A DNA stretch of 64,000 bases from Margaritispora aquatica (GCA_007644065.1 VJWN01000005.1:992001-1056000); one strand, 5' to 3'. Positions 14,014-26,544 are shown, counted from the first letter of the stretch. Numbers and translations are program-made. The notes: generated from the letters alone by a model not told the origin.

Positions 14014-15016
14014 GGGATTGTACAGGTACCTAATTGCATTGATAGGCGTCTTTGGGATATAGATACATACTTTTAATAGAGAGACTCGACGGAGAGTTCT
14101 CTTGACATTGTGGGCGTTAGAAGCGCCTATTGTTATACAACTCACATACAGAAGCAGAGATCTATGTGTCTTTACCTCCTCCCACATGACTTTCTCGTGA
14201 TAGGTAGCCAAACGAGGCGATTACTATATTGCCCCTTTTCAACAGCTGTTTGGCGGGCTTGCCGAGGAGGCACATGCAAGACCCAAGGGGACATCCATCC
14301 GACGTGCGCAAAGGGTCCACTCCCGTCTTTGAGCCGCCCCATTAAAGTTCAAGATGCAGAAGAATGACGACAAAGCAGACATAGAGTAGATTCTCATTGA
14401 TGTTGGGTACGGCGATTGGAAGCTGGAAGTAAATCGTGTTATTGTGTACTCTCTGGTATGAGACATGTCTTATTGAATCGAACCAAAAGGATTGACCGTT
14501 ACCTTTGTAGACATGTTTGCCCGTTGGTTTTTGTCTGTGTCGCAGACATTTTAGCCATAAAATAAGGAAGTCCGAAAATCCCCAACAAATCCCGGAGAAG
14601 AGACAATTTGAAGGACATTTGGCCCCTCTTTCCCATTTTCCAGGATCATCAAATCAACGGACAATCATCGCGCTATTGCCGAAGTGGCTCTCCTCCACCT
14701 TCCAACCAAATGTCCTATGCCCAGCATCCAAACAACGTTTCGACGAATTGCCTCTCATTTTTACCTCTCGTGTTATCTTGACCTGACAGCGGATTCATTC
14801 TTTCACTTTTCCATCCCGTTGTTCTTGTCTACCCACCTGTACATACAGTAGACATTCAAAAATTTACCTTCACCATTGCCAAAAGACACTCAATCAGTGA
14901 GCAACAAACGAGACCCATTCTGTCGCAAGAAGACCCCACCACATCACAGTCCTTTCTCAGGAGATCAAGAACAACATATCTCCTGGCGACATCGACGACG
15001 CCCGGATTAAATCAGC
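14014..15016. other. Intergenic region
   Basis: No gene was recognised. The last few hundred bases are CT- and CA-rich, typical of a fungal promoter and leader. Confidence 0.5.
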
Positions 15017-16563
15017 ATGGTGTGCTCCAGGCCAAGTTTGACAGTCGAGTCCTACGATGACACTGGCACGGCAACGACGACTGGAACGGAGAACCAGAAG
15101 CCAGTAAACAGGAGGCGACATTCTTCCTTCCACCCTCGGCGGAAAAGTACAGAGTCTGGCCTAGATGGAGATGATAGGCTTCTTCTGCGAGTACGTGCAA
15201 GATTCTGCTGTGTTGTATATGTTTTACTAATCGCGCAAAGGTTGATTTATTCCTGTCAGAATTAGAGAGACGTCTAGACTTCCTAGAGAACCACGGAAAC
15301 CTCAATTTCGATACATCCATTTCTAGGGCATATGCGACTTTACAAGCAGTGAGAGCGCGATGTTCGCAGGTGTCCGGAGAAGTGATTGGGGCCGGAAGGA
15401 GGAGAGCAAAAGTAATGGTTGAAACGCTAGAAACTCGGTATCAAGATGCGCTCGCTGCAAAGGAAACGATGAACGAAAAAGTTCACGTTGGCATTGGAAT
15501 TCTGGAAACAATTCTTATCGACTTTGAAACACGAGCCTATAAGATGAGAGATCAGGGCTTTGCTGGCGCCGCCGGATCACTGCTAGACGAAGGACGGAGA
15601 GTTGTTGATGGCGGGTTCGAACTCGCTAGGGAAGTCGTGGATGAAGGAATTGAGAGAGCGAAGAGGGCCGCAGAATCTATGGAAGAGCACATTCAGCAGG
15701 CAATTTCTCGAGCCCAGGAACACGGCCTTATTCGATACGAAGACTTGCCTATTCCATGGCGGGTCAACCCACACATTGTCAAAGGCTACCGGTTTTCGGA
15801 ATCCAAGCTGGATTGTGTGAGATCAATGTTTGGACTTTCTAACGAATTGGTCAACATCTGGTCTCATGCTCTCGGACTCCTTATTGTTCTCTCTATTGCA
15901 TTTTACTTCTATCCTATGAGTGTGAATTTCTCCAACAGCACAAAAACAGACGTCTGCATTGCTGCTGTATTCCTATTTGCGGCCTGTAAGTGTCTTGTCT
16001 GCAGCACAATGTGGCACACTATGAATAGTGTTGCGGATCAAACACTCATGGAACGATTTGCGTGCGTCGATTATACTGGCATTTCACTATTAATTGCAGC
16101 TTCAATTATGACCACCGAATACACGGCCTTCTATTGCGAGCCAGTCAGCCGTTGGATTTACCTGGGCTTGACTGCCACTCTTGGCGTTGGCGGTGTCATT
16201 CTCCCCTGGCATCCTACCTTTAACCGGCAAGATATGGCATGGGCACGGGTCGCCTTCTATGTCTCGCTTGGTGCCACTGGATTCGTACCTGTCCTCCAAC
16301 TCAACCTGACCCGAGGTAGTTCGTGGGCCTGGGAGTTCTATGCTCCCATCACGAAGTCCATCACTGTATACTTGGTTGGGGCTGTGATATACGCTAGCCA
16401 TGTGCCAGAGAGATGGTTCCCGGGCGCATTTGACTACATAGGAGGTAGCCACAACCTGTGGCATTTTGCCGTACTTAGTGGCATCTTATTCCACTACGTT
16501 GCGATGGAGCAGTTCTTTTCTGGTGCTTTTGCTAGGGCGGAGAATGGGTGCACGAGAGTTTGA
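15017..16563 (+). CDS. PAQR / haemolysin-III family membrane protein (IZH3-like)
   Basis: Two exons, 15017-15190 and 15241-16563, with a 50-base intron (GTACGT...GCAAAG) in phase 0, giving 498 residues. The N-terminal ~200 residues are soluble and helical, with charged heptads (ERAKRAAESMEEHIQQAISR). A seven-helix domain follows: FGLSNELVNIWSHALG before helix 1, CSTMWHTMNS, the aspartate in DYTGISLLIAAS, and HNLWHFAVL near the C-terminus. These are the PAQR metal-site positions (the His/Asp/His set). Yeast relatives (Izh1-4) affect zinc and sterol homeostasis, and Izh3 also has a long N-terminus. Being next to CYP51 is suggestive but may be chance. Confidence 0.9.
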
Positions 16564-17232
16564 TGATAGTTCAGTTTTTCTGCGAGATTAAAATGGGTTT
16601 GGGTCCTGGACATAGGCATGGCGATGGAGTTTGGTGTATTTTCTCATAATGAATAGATGTGGATACAGTGAAGCATAGAGAAGCTCGTCTGAGTGGTTCT
16701 CCAGCGTGTTTATACATTTCAGCAATATAATTATATTTAAATATTTACACATTTGTATGCTTCCGAAAACTTGCGGTCGCTCCTTCTTCCTTACTCTATT
16801 GTTCCAGATGGATCGTAGGTCTCAGAATAGATCTTCAGCAAAACTGTTGGACGATTTCTATTCATTCTTCATCGTGTGAGCTCAATGTAGTTATCTTTAC
16901 CGCAATGGGAAGGTAGTTTTGCGTTCAATTTGATACTCGCTTAAGTAAATTCGAATCCGCACTCTCCACCTATGTGAGGAACCCGTTCGCACTCGCCGTG
17001 ACTTTTACGGTCAAACCATATTCGACTTCGACATCAAGCGAATTGTTTATTCAGTGCTGCTGCATCACCAAAAGTGGGGATGCAGGAAGTGTATGTTTCC
17101 GTTTCGTTGGTATTGGAAGAAGATATAAAAGCACTATTCTTTCTATCTGTCTTTCTACTCACTGGTGATAAACGTGCTGCTTTCCTTCCTTCTACTCTCA
17201 ATCTAACCTACCATCAATATCGCATCATCGAA
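16564..17232. other. Intergenic region
   Basis: AT-rich 3' flank followed by the promoter of the acetyltransferase gene. No gene or RNA was recognised. Confidence 0.5.
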
Positions 17233-17928
17233 ATGTCAACCCCAACCCCAGTACCGGTAGCAACCCTCTTCAACCCCAAAATCCACGCCCACCTCCTCCC
17301 CGCCATCGCCGCCCTGCACGCAACATGCATCCTCTCGCCCCCATACACAACGGCAACCTTCCTGCCCCCCCTCTCGCACGACCGCATGCTAAATTGGTGG
17401 GAGGCGCGCGCTGCCGAAGTCGAGCGCGGCGAGCGCTTCATCCTCTTCGTCACTGCTCCCTCTACCTCTAGCCCTGATACTAGTTCTAGGTCTGGTGAAA
17501 TCGACATTGAAGTTGAAAATTCAGAAGAGGTTCTGCAAGGCTACGTCTCACTCGCTATGCCGGCCACGGAAACGGGTCCGTTTAGGGGCAGTGTGGAAAA
17601 GTTGCTTGTTAGGCCCGAGGCTAGGGGCAGGGGCGTGGCGAGGGTGTTGATGCGGGAGTTGGAGAGGCAGGCGAGAGGGAGGGGGAGGACTGCGTTGGTA
17701 CGTAGGACTTTTTATTTGTGTGTGATTTTGTAGCCTGGGTGGGCTTGGTGGGGATGCTGACGGTTGTGTGTGTAGACTTTAGATACCGAGAAGGGGAGTC
17801 CGGCTGAGATCATCTACCCACGCTTGGCATGGACGAAATTGGGTGAGATTCCTAATTATGGTATCTCCCCAAAGGATGGGACTTTGAAAGCAGCAGTTTG
17901 GTTTTATAAAGATCTGAATGCTGTGTGA
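17233..17928 (+). CDS. GNAT-family N-acetyltransferase
   Basis: Exons 17233-17697 and 17776-17928 (intron GTACGT...GTGTAG, phase 0) give 205 residues. The acetyl-CoA binding motif is VEKLLVRPEARGRGVARVLM (R-x-x-G-x-G/A pyrophosphate loop), after an acidic linker of ~30 residues. The second exon gives the terminal strand TLDTEKGSPAEIIYPRLAWTKLGEIPNYG and the AVWFYKDL end. The ATG chosen is the first giving a compact GNAT domain; an earlier in-frame ATG (17074) would add a segment that is probably leader. This arrangement is common in fungal drug- or metabolite-acetylating enzymes. Substrate unknown. It is convergent with the next gene, 226 bases away. Confidence 0.85.
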
Positions 17929-18154
17929 TGAGATGGAAGATGCGCGCGGAGTGTGGTCAAAGTGTTAGCGCAGTAGTGTTGATGATGTTTGTTCTCGCTT
18001 GGGCGGGAGGTGGAAGAATGTGGAGATCTGGACAAAGAATCCAAGGAATTTGCATGTGAGATACAAGTTTGAGCCTTCCGAGCTCAGAAATTGATACATG
18101 TTCGTCAAGATATTACAGTAACAGTACAAGCAGTTCAAGCTGCAAGAGAAACAG

Positions 18155-19765
18155 TCAAGCCTCGGCAGAATGCAAGGGCCAATGCCGTTTCGACATCCTC
18201 CCCTTGCCCTCCCCATCCATCCTGTCCCTCTCCTCGATCGTCGTCTCCGTAATAACGACAATACCGTGTTTTCTATCACTCATAGTCTCTCTCGAGTCTT
18301 CACTCCTCGAACTCCCTTCCGTTCCAGTGCCAGTTCCCTTCCTACTGCCCACCGACGTACTCCCCTCCATCCCTATAATCCTCTCCTCGCTCCCATTATA
18401 CGTACCTCCCCCCATCGAAGTCATTGGATACAACGTCCTGCCCCCCGCGAACTTCTTCCGAATCCCACTCGCGCCCAACACAGCGCCTCCACCGGTCCTG
18501 CTGCTCTCACGACTCGGATCGTATTCGAAGGCTCGCGGCTCGTCCGTGCTCCTGTCTTTCGACCCTTCGAACATGACGCGCATGAAGCGCCGGAAGAACG
18601 GGTAGATCATGGGGATGTTGCCGATGATCACCGCGACGAAGGTCTCGCGGACGGCCCAGGATCCCGCCTGTTGAGCGCCGCCGATCGGGTCGCGGATGAT
18701 GAGCACGCACCGCAGAATGCCAGCCAACATGATGAAGATGCCCCCGCAGAACATGCAGAGCAGGAGCATCTTCCGCCGGAATGGAAGCTTAGCTCGCCAG
18801 AGGATCTGAAACATTTAGTTGAAGTTATCTAGGTGGTGAGTCTGGGCCACACGTACGGGGAGGGGAATAGACATTAGGTAGATGTCTGTTGCCACGTTTA
18901 GTATGACTGTGACGTAGAGGTCAATTCTAGAGACAGCTGGTTGGCAGTGATCTGGAGATATTAGCATTCAGGTAATTCCTGGGGAACGAGCTGTAACTTA
19001 CTGCCTGGATCTGGATTGATCTGCCAGTTGTGGTGGAATGGTCGACATCCAAATAAGATTGACATTTCTGTGGCAAGATATGTGACGAAGAGAGCTCCGT
19101 AGCCAACGTTTACTCTCATTGACATATCATCTACATTCTCACTAGAAGTGACTTGGTTAGCATGTTTAAAAAGGTTTCATGACAAGTTGCTGTGGACCCG
19201 ATGCTAGAGCGAAGATATCACCTGGAATTACATACGTCAATCTTGAATAGAAACAGCACATGCAGAACTTAAGCAACCAAAGTAGTAATGTGTACAAAGA
19301 CCAGCCAAGTAATTGAGTTTTCGAGCCGCCAACCCTCAAGTTCCACTCTTCTGATCCTGGCACGAGGGATACTCTTTGTTCAGTCGTCATGCCATTATTC
19401 GCGAGGCCATGCCACCAAGCACCAACTGCATAGGCTGTTGCTGTTTCCAGAGAGTAGACAACCTGGAACGTGTGAGCAAGTGCACAAATCCAGAAGCTCG
19501 CTAACAGTTGTTGCAAGCGAGTCTTTTCGCATAGAACAAAAATATTTCAACACTTCATACCTTACACAAGACATTCCACACACCAACAAACTCGGAAGTG
19601 GAGAAGTGAAAAGGATGTGTTACTCACACCAGCCACCAACATCACATAATCATCGGCTTCGAAGCCACGAAAGCCAACCATCGACCACCGCGCATATGAA
19701 CGTATACTGATCGCCGTAATCCCAACTGCCAAAAGAGTGAACGCTTCAGCAGTAAACGAGTCCAT
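18155..19765 (-). CDS. Fungal rhodopsin-domain integral membrane protein (PTH11-related class)
   Basis: Five exons in transcription order: 19765-19628, 19462-19236, 19141-19002, 18951-18857, 18805-18155; phases agree at every junction, giving 416 residues. Multiple hydrophobic helices; family marks are GFEADDYVMLVAG after helix 1, GWSLYTLLLWLLKF with FYSRLT, CRPFHHNWQINPDPGNHC, and DLYVTVILNVATDIYLMSIPLP. The C-terminal ~150 residues are a hydrophilic Ser/Gly/Arg-rich cytoplasmic tail. Members are seven-helix plasma-membrane proteins, some acting as receptors in host or surface sensing (Pth11), but no CFEM cysteine domain is present here and no ligand can be inferred. Confidence 0.85.
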
Positions 19766-21442
19766 GTCTCACTCACACAACAATGACGAGTAACAAAAGC
19801 CTTCCCCAAAGTCGGGAGAGACCAAGGAGATATACTCCGCCCAGAAGCAAGAATAGCCCTCCATGGCTCCGTAGTGATGCCAGCATCCGCTGCAGCTAAC
19901 TTGCTGGCGGGACTAGCCCCACGAGCGGTGTTCCCCTTATTCCTTCGTGCCAACCAGTCGTAGCTAGCATGAGGCCCCAAGAGACCCCAAGGTAGGTACA
20001 GAGTTTCTGCCCAAAACGAGAATGAAGGGCCCCGTCACATGGGTGGTGATAAGCTAGAATAAGAAAAACCGACCTTCTGCCTGGTTCTCGGTTACACGGT
20101 TTACTCAATTAATCTAGCGGCACCTGGTCGATTGTGGTACAAAGTGCCGTCTGTGTTCAGCGTGTGTCCAGTGAACGGGAAACGCACAGGCATGTACGAG
20201 TATTGCACTCCGTACCTACCGATGGTGGCATTCTTGACTGGTATTTGTGTGGTTTTTGAGTGCGGGCCGAGGCTTGCAGGCTTGTTGAATGGCATTGTTC
20301 CCACCCTTTCCACCCTGTCCTGTCTAGGCAGTGCCACCAACCCATTACTTCATCGGAACCACGGGCCAATGAGCTTTTTGGTCACCATAAAGAGTGAATT
20401 GGATATATTGAGCTGGATTATCGTGTTTGGGGATGCATTCAGGGGGAAGATACAGACGAAGAATGCTGTTTCTTTATTTCGAGTTGCAACCAGCATTATA
20501 TAGCTCAAGTCTTTTCAAGGAGAAGTAAACAACCCCCTTACCGATAGACTACGTTCCTTCATCACTCGTTATTTTGATATTAAACATGGGTTTTGCCTAC
20601 GTTTTCGGTACCCAATACCTTGTTTTGTCCAAATATCTTTCTCCAAAACTCTGAAAACATCTGTCATACACAAGAAACTAAGGTAGGTAATGCCATTCGG
20701 TCTACCAACTAAGTTCACTGCTCACTAACTCCCTTGATATTAGCCCCCTTATCAATTGATTGATCATTCCAGACTGAGACCAACTAACCTCTACGAGTAA
20801 CCTGCAACGGCCAAATAAGTGGGAACTCATGCAACTCATGAGAAGTAGTCTATGTGCTTGTATCTGGGGTAATTGTTGCCGATGCCGTGTAACTTTTGGT
20901 TCTGACGTGCCGTACGAGCAATACCTCACATATCTTGGTCTGTGTTTACGAGTGCAAAGCGAAGGAAGTGCTGCAATCATTCAATGTCTACCCTTTCAAA
21001 TTGACATGGGCCGGCCCGTTGACGTCCCCCAGAAAAGTCTTGACAGACGGAAATGGTTTGAACCGAAAAACATGAAGCAAAACCTTCTTCTTTCCTTTGC
21101 CGTGCCCGCTTTTTGTCACCGAAATGTCAACCCACCCCATTCCATCCCCTGAAGGTGATAAGGACAGACACAAAGGATCATGGATGAGACGATGAATGAT
21201 ATGCAGTAAATGATCCAACCCGGATAAATCCCACCACCTTTTCAATATACCAGGATTTAACGCCCCTGCACTGACCTCTCCGGGTCACGAAATGGAGGGT
21301 GGATAAAAAGCAATGAGACATAGATAGTGGAGTGGGTGGAGGAGGAGGCGGACGACATGAGATCTTCTCTCTTCCTCCTCGTCTCTCATCCCATTTGAAC
21401 CTACAACGTTCTTTTGAAAGCCACGCTATTTCGGCTGTGAGC
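19766..21442. other. Gene-free stretch
   Basis: 1.7 kb with no recognised gene. Several open frames of 80-120 codons occur on both strands, but they have no family resemblance and poor start context. The right end is probably the promoter of the flavin monooxygenase. Confidence 0.4.
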
Positions 21443-23517
21443 ATGATGACAGATCCAGTAGAATCGGCTGATTTGGTAGTTGTAGGCGCAGGTGGGTCTC
21501 CGCTCTCGAGTCTGTCATGTCCTGCTGTTAACTTGCGATCATAGGATGGGCTGGCCTAGCAGCAGCTAAGACCTATCTTCAGGTGCATCCTGAGTCCAAA
21601 GTCATTGTGCTCGAGGCCGCGTCCTCCGTGGGAGGAACATGGAGCACCGACCGCCTGTATCCAGGTTTGAAATCCAACAATATGGTAAGTTCTCTATTCA
21701 AACTTGTCTCGTGTGAGACAACTAAGTTCCTAGAAATCTTAAGAGATTCATAAACTGATTGAGAATAGGTCGGAACCTATGAGTACCCAGACTATCCCAT
21801 GGATGAGAAAACATGGGGTGTCAAACCAGGAGATCATATCCCAGCTCAGGTGCTCCACGACTACCTGACCGCATTCGCAGTGCGATTCGGTGTGATGAAG
21901 CGAACCAGACTCAATTGCAAAGTTGAGACAGCTGCGCGCGGAGAGAAGGATGGATGGATACTGACAACTTCGTCGGGAGAGAAGTCTGGCACGATACTGA
22001 CCAAGAAGCTGATTGTCGCAACTGGCCTAACCAGCGAACCTTTCCTTCCTAAATTCGAAGGTCAGGAGGCTTTCGGAGTACCTCTTTTCCACAGCAAACA
22101 CTTCCTGCAATATTCAGATACACTGAAGACAGCAAAAAGAGTGATTGTCTACGGAGGAACGAAATCAGCTTGGGACGCTGTGTACGCATATGCCACCGCT
22201 GGAATTGCGGTTGATTGGGTGATTAGAGGTACGTTGGTAACGTAACATACGCAATTCTTTGGCTAATTCGCGATTAGAATCTGGACATGGCCCTTGCTGG
22301 ATGGCACCACCATATGTCACACCTCTCAAGAAGTGGTTGGAGAAGCTTGTGCATAGTAAGCTCCTGCGTTTATCTTTCACTTCTCCTGCATAGATCTATG
22401 CTTTAACCTTAGCTGTGCTTCTTGCGAGGGAAATAATATCAGACTGACTCTCATAGCACGTCTACTCACCTGGATGTCACCCTGTATTTGGGGTGATGCT
22501 GACGGATATGGCACCATTCGTTCGTATCTACATGGCACAGCTATTGGGCGATTTTTCGTCAATGCCTTCTGGGGCGTGCTCGGCGGCGATGTCGTTGCAC
22601 TGAACAAGTACAGTGCTCATCCCGAAACTGCCAAACTCGAGCCGTGGATGGCAGCCTTCTGGACCGGCGGTGGACTCAGTATCCTGAACTATCCGACCGA
22701 CTTTTTCCAGACGATAAAAGACAAAGGTGTCAAGGTCCACATTGCTGATATCACAAAACTCGGGAAGGGACAGGTGCTTTTGTCGACAGGCGAAACGCTC
22801 GAGACAGATGCGATGCACTGCTCCACGGGTTGGAAGCATGGGAGTCCCATCAAATTCATCCCAGCTAGCTTAGAGCAAGAACTGGGTCTTCCAACACCAC
22901 CATCAGCCAACATTCCTCCACGTGTGCAAGCTGAGTCTGACTACCTAACTGCTCGTGCTGATGCCGAGATTCTCGCCAAATTCCCAAGACTCAAGGACCA
23001 GCCCCAAGGTAACACGAAGTACAAATCCCTACCATCAACCGCATCTGCAGTCACCAACGAAGCGCTCTCCTCGCTTGATTTGTACCGCTTCATGGTCCCT
23101 GCCAACGCCGAACTCCTGGCTACTCACGACATCGCCTTCGCCGGCTCTTTGATGACCATCACCACCGCCATTCTCGCCCAAGTTCAAGCGCTCTGGATCA
23201 CGGCTTATTTCGATGGGAAGATATCGCCTCTGGGCCCGATGGCAAAGCCCATCTCCTCGCTCGAACTTGAAGACAGAATCACGGAGTTGCAGTACTCTGC
23301 ACGTCTGCATAACAGGTTTGGACGTTGGAGATATCCTCATGGGTGGGGTGGGAAGGTACCAGATTTCGTGTTTGATGCTCTGCCATTGGTGGATCTCCTA
23401 CTTGGTGACTTGGGCTTGGAGCATAAGAGGAAGACGGGGTGGTTTGCAGAGGCTACGGAACCGTATGGGCCCGAGGACTATATTGGAGTTGTGGAGGAGT
23501 GGATGAAGAAGAATTAG
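21443..23517 (+). CDS. FAD/NADPH flavin-containing monooxygenase
   Basis: Five exons: 21443-21491, 21545-21684, 21769-22228, 22278-22355, 22457-23517; phases fit and give 595 residues. The FAD-binding Rossmann motif GAGWAG is split by intron 1 (after the second Gly codon's first base). GGTWSTDRLYPGL and EYPDYPM follow. VIVYGGTKSAWDAVYAYA has the position of the NADPH-site turn, and the long last exon carries MHCSTGWKHG. Members oxygenate soft nucleophiles or ketones, in detoxification or secondary metabolism. It is the first gene of the accessory-looking stretch, and a decayed copy of its 3' end lies 2.7 kb downstream. Two ATGs are adjacent (21443, 21446). The substrate cannot be inferred. 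Confidence 0.9.
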
Positions 23518-24103
23518 AATTTATGATTGGATATTGATTGTATATAAACGGGAGTTGGAAGTTGGATATGTAAGTGTTCGAATTTTCAATAGCCTTTCTG
23601 GGATTTTATATGCAAAATTTAATCATTGCTCTCTCCTATCCTGTTCAAATTACATTGCTATTCATTGATAGGCGAGTTGCTAAATACATGTTAGGGCTCT
23701 CGAGTACACCAACTAAGAAAATTATAGTTTTGCAACAGTTTCAAGCCTTGACCTTTGTACTTGTGTGGGATCATAGAATTACATTTGGGTGTAGGGTAGT
23801 GTAATCTATGGTTTATTATTCGCTGTTACCAACGGTCATCTCAAACTTGGCCGCCGCCTGGTAACCGACCCAACCTAATCGTTGTACAACACCTCTAAAT
23901 ATAGGTACGTATAGAAAGATAGAACCAACAAGGCTGTACAGAGGGGTAGGCAGTGTAGGTGATACCAATCTTCTCCCAAATCCTCAGAGCCCGAGAAGTG
24001 TTACAACTTCACGACAAGGCGCTTTAAACCGAAGGAACCAAAGTTGTAAATTCATTGAGAGCAACATCGAGGCTAGTTAACTAATAACAAAGCAACGTCA
24101 GCA
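23518..24103. other. Intergenic region
   Basis: AT-rich. Its first ~130 bases are matched by the decayed copy at 26168-26330. No gene was recognised. Confidence 0.5.
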
Positions 24104-25989
24104 ATGTCGTCAACAATGGAAGAGGATTCCCTACCAGTGTCACCAGTGCCACCAGTGCCACCAGTGGTAGCACCAAACACGAATTGGTTGAAGGAGATTA
24201 CTTCTCCGCCGAATGCAATGTTGGAGTAAGTGATTATCCCCTTTTTCGTCTAATATCGCGCTAACTCTTTATGACAAGTATTGTGGCCGTACACGAAATG
24301 AATTTAACGAACAATGACGACCACGCAGATAATACTTGGACTCATAAGGAGACGCAGAAGAACTGGCTCAAAGACTTTCTTCCCTCGGATCCCACAGGCA
24401 AGGATTCTTGCATTTCAATATAATGCCAATGTTGCGTGTAGTGCATCATCCGCTGGTGTGGAGGAGCAAGCCTCGAATCTGCTGCTGTTCCTGAACGCCA
24501 AACGAAAGGTCCGTTGCACTTCGAGTTTTAATCTCCTCGAGCGATTTGCTCATGTGTTTTATGAATAGAACCATACATCTCGGCCGATTATCTTTATTGC
24601 GCATAGCCTGGGCGGCATTATTGTGAAAAACGCGCTCGTGCAGGCAGACGCTCGCAACGGGACCTCGATTATGATCTCCAACAGCACCTATGGGATTCTT
24701 TTCTTCGGCGTGCCTCATCGGGGTACACAGCTTGCATCATGGGGAAATATTGCTGCTCGCATTGTCGCACTAGGAGGTCCAGGTAACGAAGCATTCATAG
24801 AAAGCGTCAAGCTGGGCTCACCGTACAACGAGCAACTGAATATTGAGTTCACGCCACTACTTGACAGGTACAGATTTTTCACAATTTGCGAGACACGCCC
24901 AGAGGTTATGTACCACAAGAATCTTGGTATAGTAAGTCCTGGTCCACTCTTGCCAGCCAAGAATATGCAACTGATTGAACAAGATCGTAGACAAAGACTC
25001 GGCAGTCCTCAAGCTTCCTGAGAACACAGTAAGAGAGGATACGGTTTACTTTAACCGCACATACAGAAACATATGCAAGTTTGCGCGCACCTCCGAACCT
25101 GAATGGGAGCAACTGTCTGGTATGCTGCGTGAGGCTGCAGAGTGCGCCGTCAATCAATTCAGTTACAGCCCCGACGTCCTCAAGCGCAAGGAAATGCTCC
25201 AGGATATAACTTGGCACGTGGAAGGTATGTAAAAGTCTAGTTTCCTGGCAGTCGTGATGCATTTAGCTAAAGTAATTGCCAGATATCTTGGAACAGGATA
25301 TCTCACGCGAACAAGCGATCCGACACGCTCAGCATGTTGTGCAGATTACTGGGGAAGATTCGCCGGAAAATGCTCAGCTTCACGAAATTCAAATTACTCT
25401 CGATTCTCTTATGGGTGGCATGATACTCATTGTGGGTTGGTTGCTTGGGAAGCTGGGGTTTCTATTGTTGGGCCCCACAATGATACCATACATACCTGCC
25501 ATTATGCTACCAGGCAAACCCACCATAATGGAAAAAGCGAATCAAATCATACATTCCCAACAAGAAGTAGTACAAACTGAATTCTTGATTATCGATAGAC
25601 TGAATGAACACAACTCGAATGCTCGGGAAGCTCTCAAGATGCTTCAACTTGTTTCGAGCTCCGAATTTTCGCAGGACGCGCTGGACCAGAATGGAATTCA
25701 GTTGCCCGCTATCCCTACACTTCAAAGAGCTCTAGAATACAATATCGAGCGAATCATCCCTGAAATGGCTGAGCGTCAAAGGGGTTATTTAAAAGCAGTG
25801 GCAGAGCTTAGAAGGCAAGAGGAGGGAATGAGAATAGCGGAAGCAATGAACGAGAAAGAACTATACCTATGGATTGCAGATAATGCTGCAAAAGAAAAGG
25901 CAAACCGAGTACGTTTGTTAGAGCGCGCCTCCGCAGAAGAGAAGAAAGAGATGAAGGAGGAAAGCTGGTGCCCATGGCTGACTGGATAA
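24104..25989 (+). CDS. SesB-like alpha/beta hydrolase with C-terminal membrane and coiled-coil region; one-base frameshift
   Basis: Exons 24104-24225, 24279-24508, 24569-24931, 24984-25224 and 25283-25989. The hydrolase domain shows DIVAVHEMNLTNND, NWLKDFLP, ARILAFQYNANV, the nucleophile elbow IFIAHSLGGIIVKNAL, GILFFGVPHRGTQ, and a late block like those of SesB domains found at the N-terminus of fungal NLR-type proteins. No NACHT domain follows; instead there is a glycine-bearing hydrophobic segment (GGMILIVGWLLGKLGFLLLG), a predicted coiled coil and a charged Lys/Glu end. NWLKDFLP and ARILAFQYNANV lie in different frames within exon 2, with one base too many near 24380-24395 and no intron signals there. 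A VPP/VSP repeat is near the start. Could be a pseudogene or a base error. The lipase-like fold is firm; a cell-death or incompatibility role is inference. Confidence 0.7.
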
Positions 25990-26167
25990 TTAGGTATCAT
26001 TAAAGGGGTTGTTGTTATTTCTTTGTGTAGTCTCATCGATGGTATAAAATTAAATATAAGTAACGAATCAATGAAATTTTTTTTTTTAAAAATTAATAAA
26101 AAATGTTTAATACTGAGTCGATTTTGATGTTTCTCTTTACATGGTTGTAATTACCAACATATCAATA
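25990..26167. other. AT-rich spacer
   Basis: Short AT-rich sequence with T- and A-runs (26076-26104) after the hydrolase stop. No gene was recognised. Confidence 0.5.
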
Positions 26168-26330
26168 ATTGGAGTTGTGGAGGAGTGAATAAAGAAGAAT
26201 TGGGATTTAAGGTTGGATATTGATTGTGTATAGCGGTGTCTAGAATGCCGGATATACATATGTATCTTCGAATTTTAATACGTTTTGCTGGCATTATGTA
26301 TGTGCAAGGTCGAAATAATTCCTGTATCCC
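26168..26330 (+). pseudogene. Decayed partial copy of the flavin-monooxygenase 3' end
   Basis: 26168-26232 matches 23482-23546 at 58 of 65 positions with no gap, covering the last codons and 3' flank of the monooxygenase gene. Weaker similarity with small gaps continues to about 26330. The frame is broken: the tryptophan codon of the conserved EEWMKKN end has become TGA. Six of the seven differences are transitions. The copy begins abruptly, so it is a duplication remnant, not a second gene. Confidence 0.8.
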
Positions 26331-26519
26331 TCGCTGACGAAAATCTACGTAGAGTTGCATATGAACGGCAAACACAAAAGCTCCTGTATCCAAAACGTGA
26401 CAGAAGCTCCATAATCTAGCTTACGTTCAATTTTCCAAGAGGACGGCATCCGTGATGTTGTATATTAAAAATGGTGATCGGATTACGCGTTAAGAAAAGA
26501 TCAGACAGAGCACGAAATT

Positions 26520-26544
26520 TTTTTTTTTTAAAAAAAAAGAAAAA
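26520..26544 (-). terminator. Pol III T-run terminator of the 5S gene
   Basis: On the minus strand, the first base after the 5S gene is followed by T-runs (TTTTTCTTTTTTTT), the usual RNA polymerase III stop. The matching plus-strand tract is A-rich. Confidence 0.8.

Noticed and set aside
18170..18832. Long plus-strand frame opposite the rhodopsin-domain gene
   Set aside because: It is a shadow of the coding minus strand; the minus-strand product splices onto clear rhodopsin-domain exons.
20132..20503. 123-codon plus-strand frame
   Set aside because: No family resemblance or supporting neighbours.
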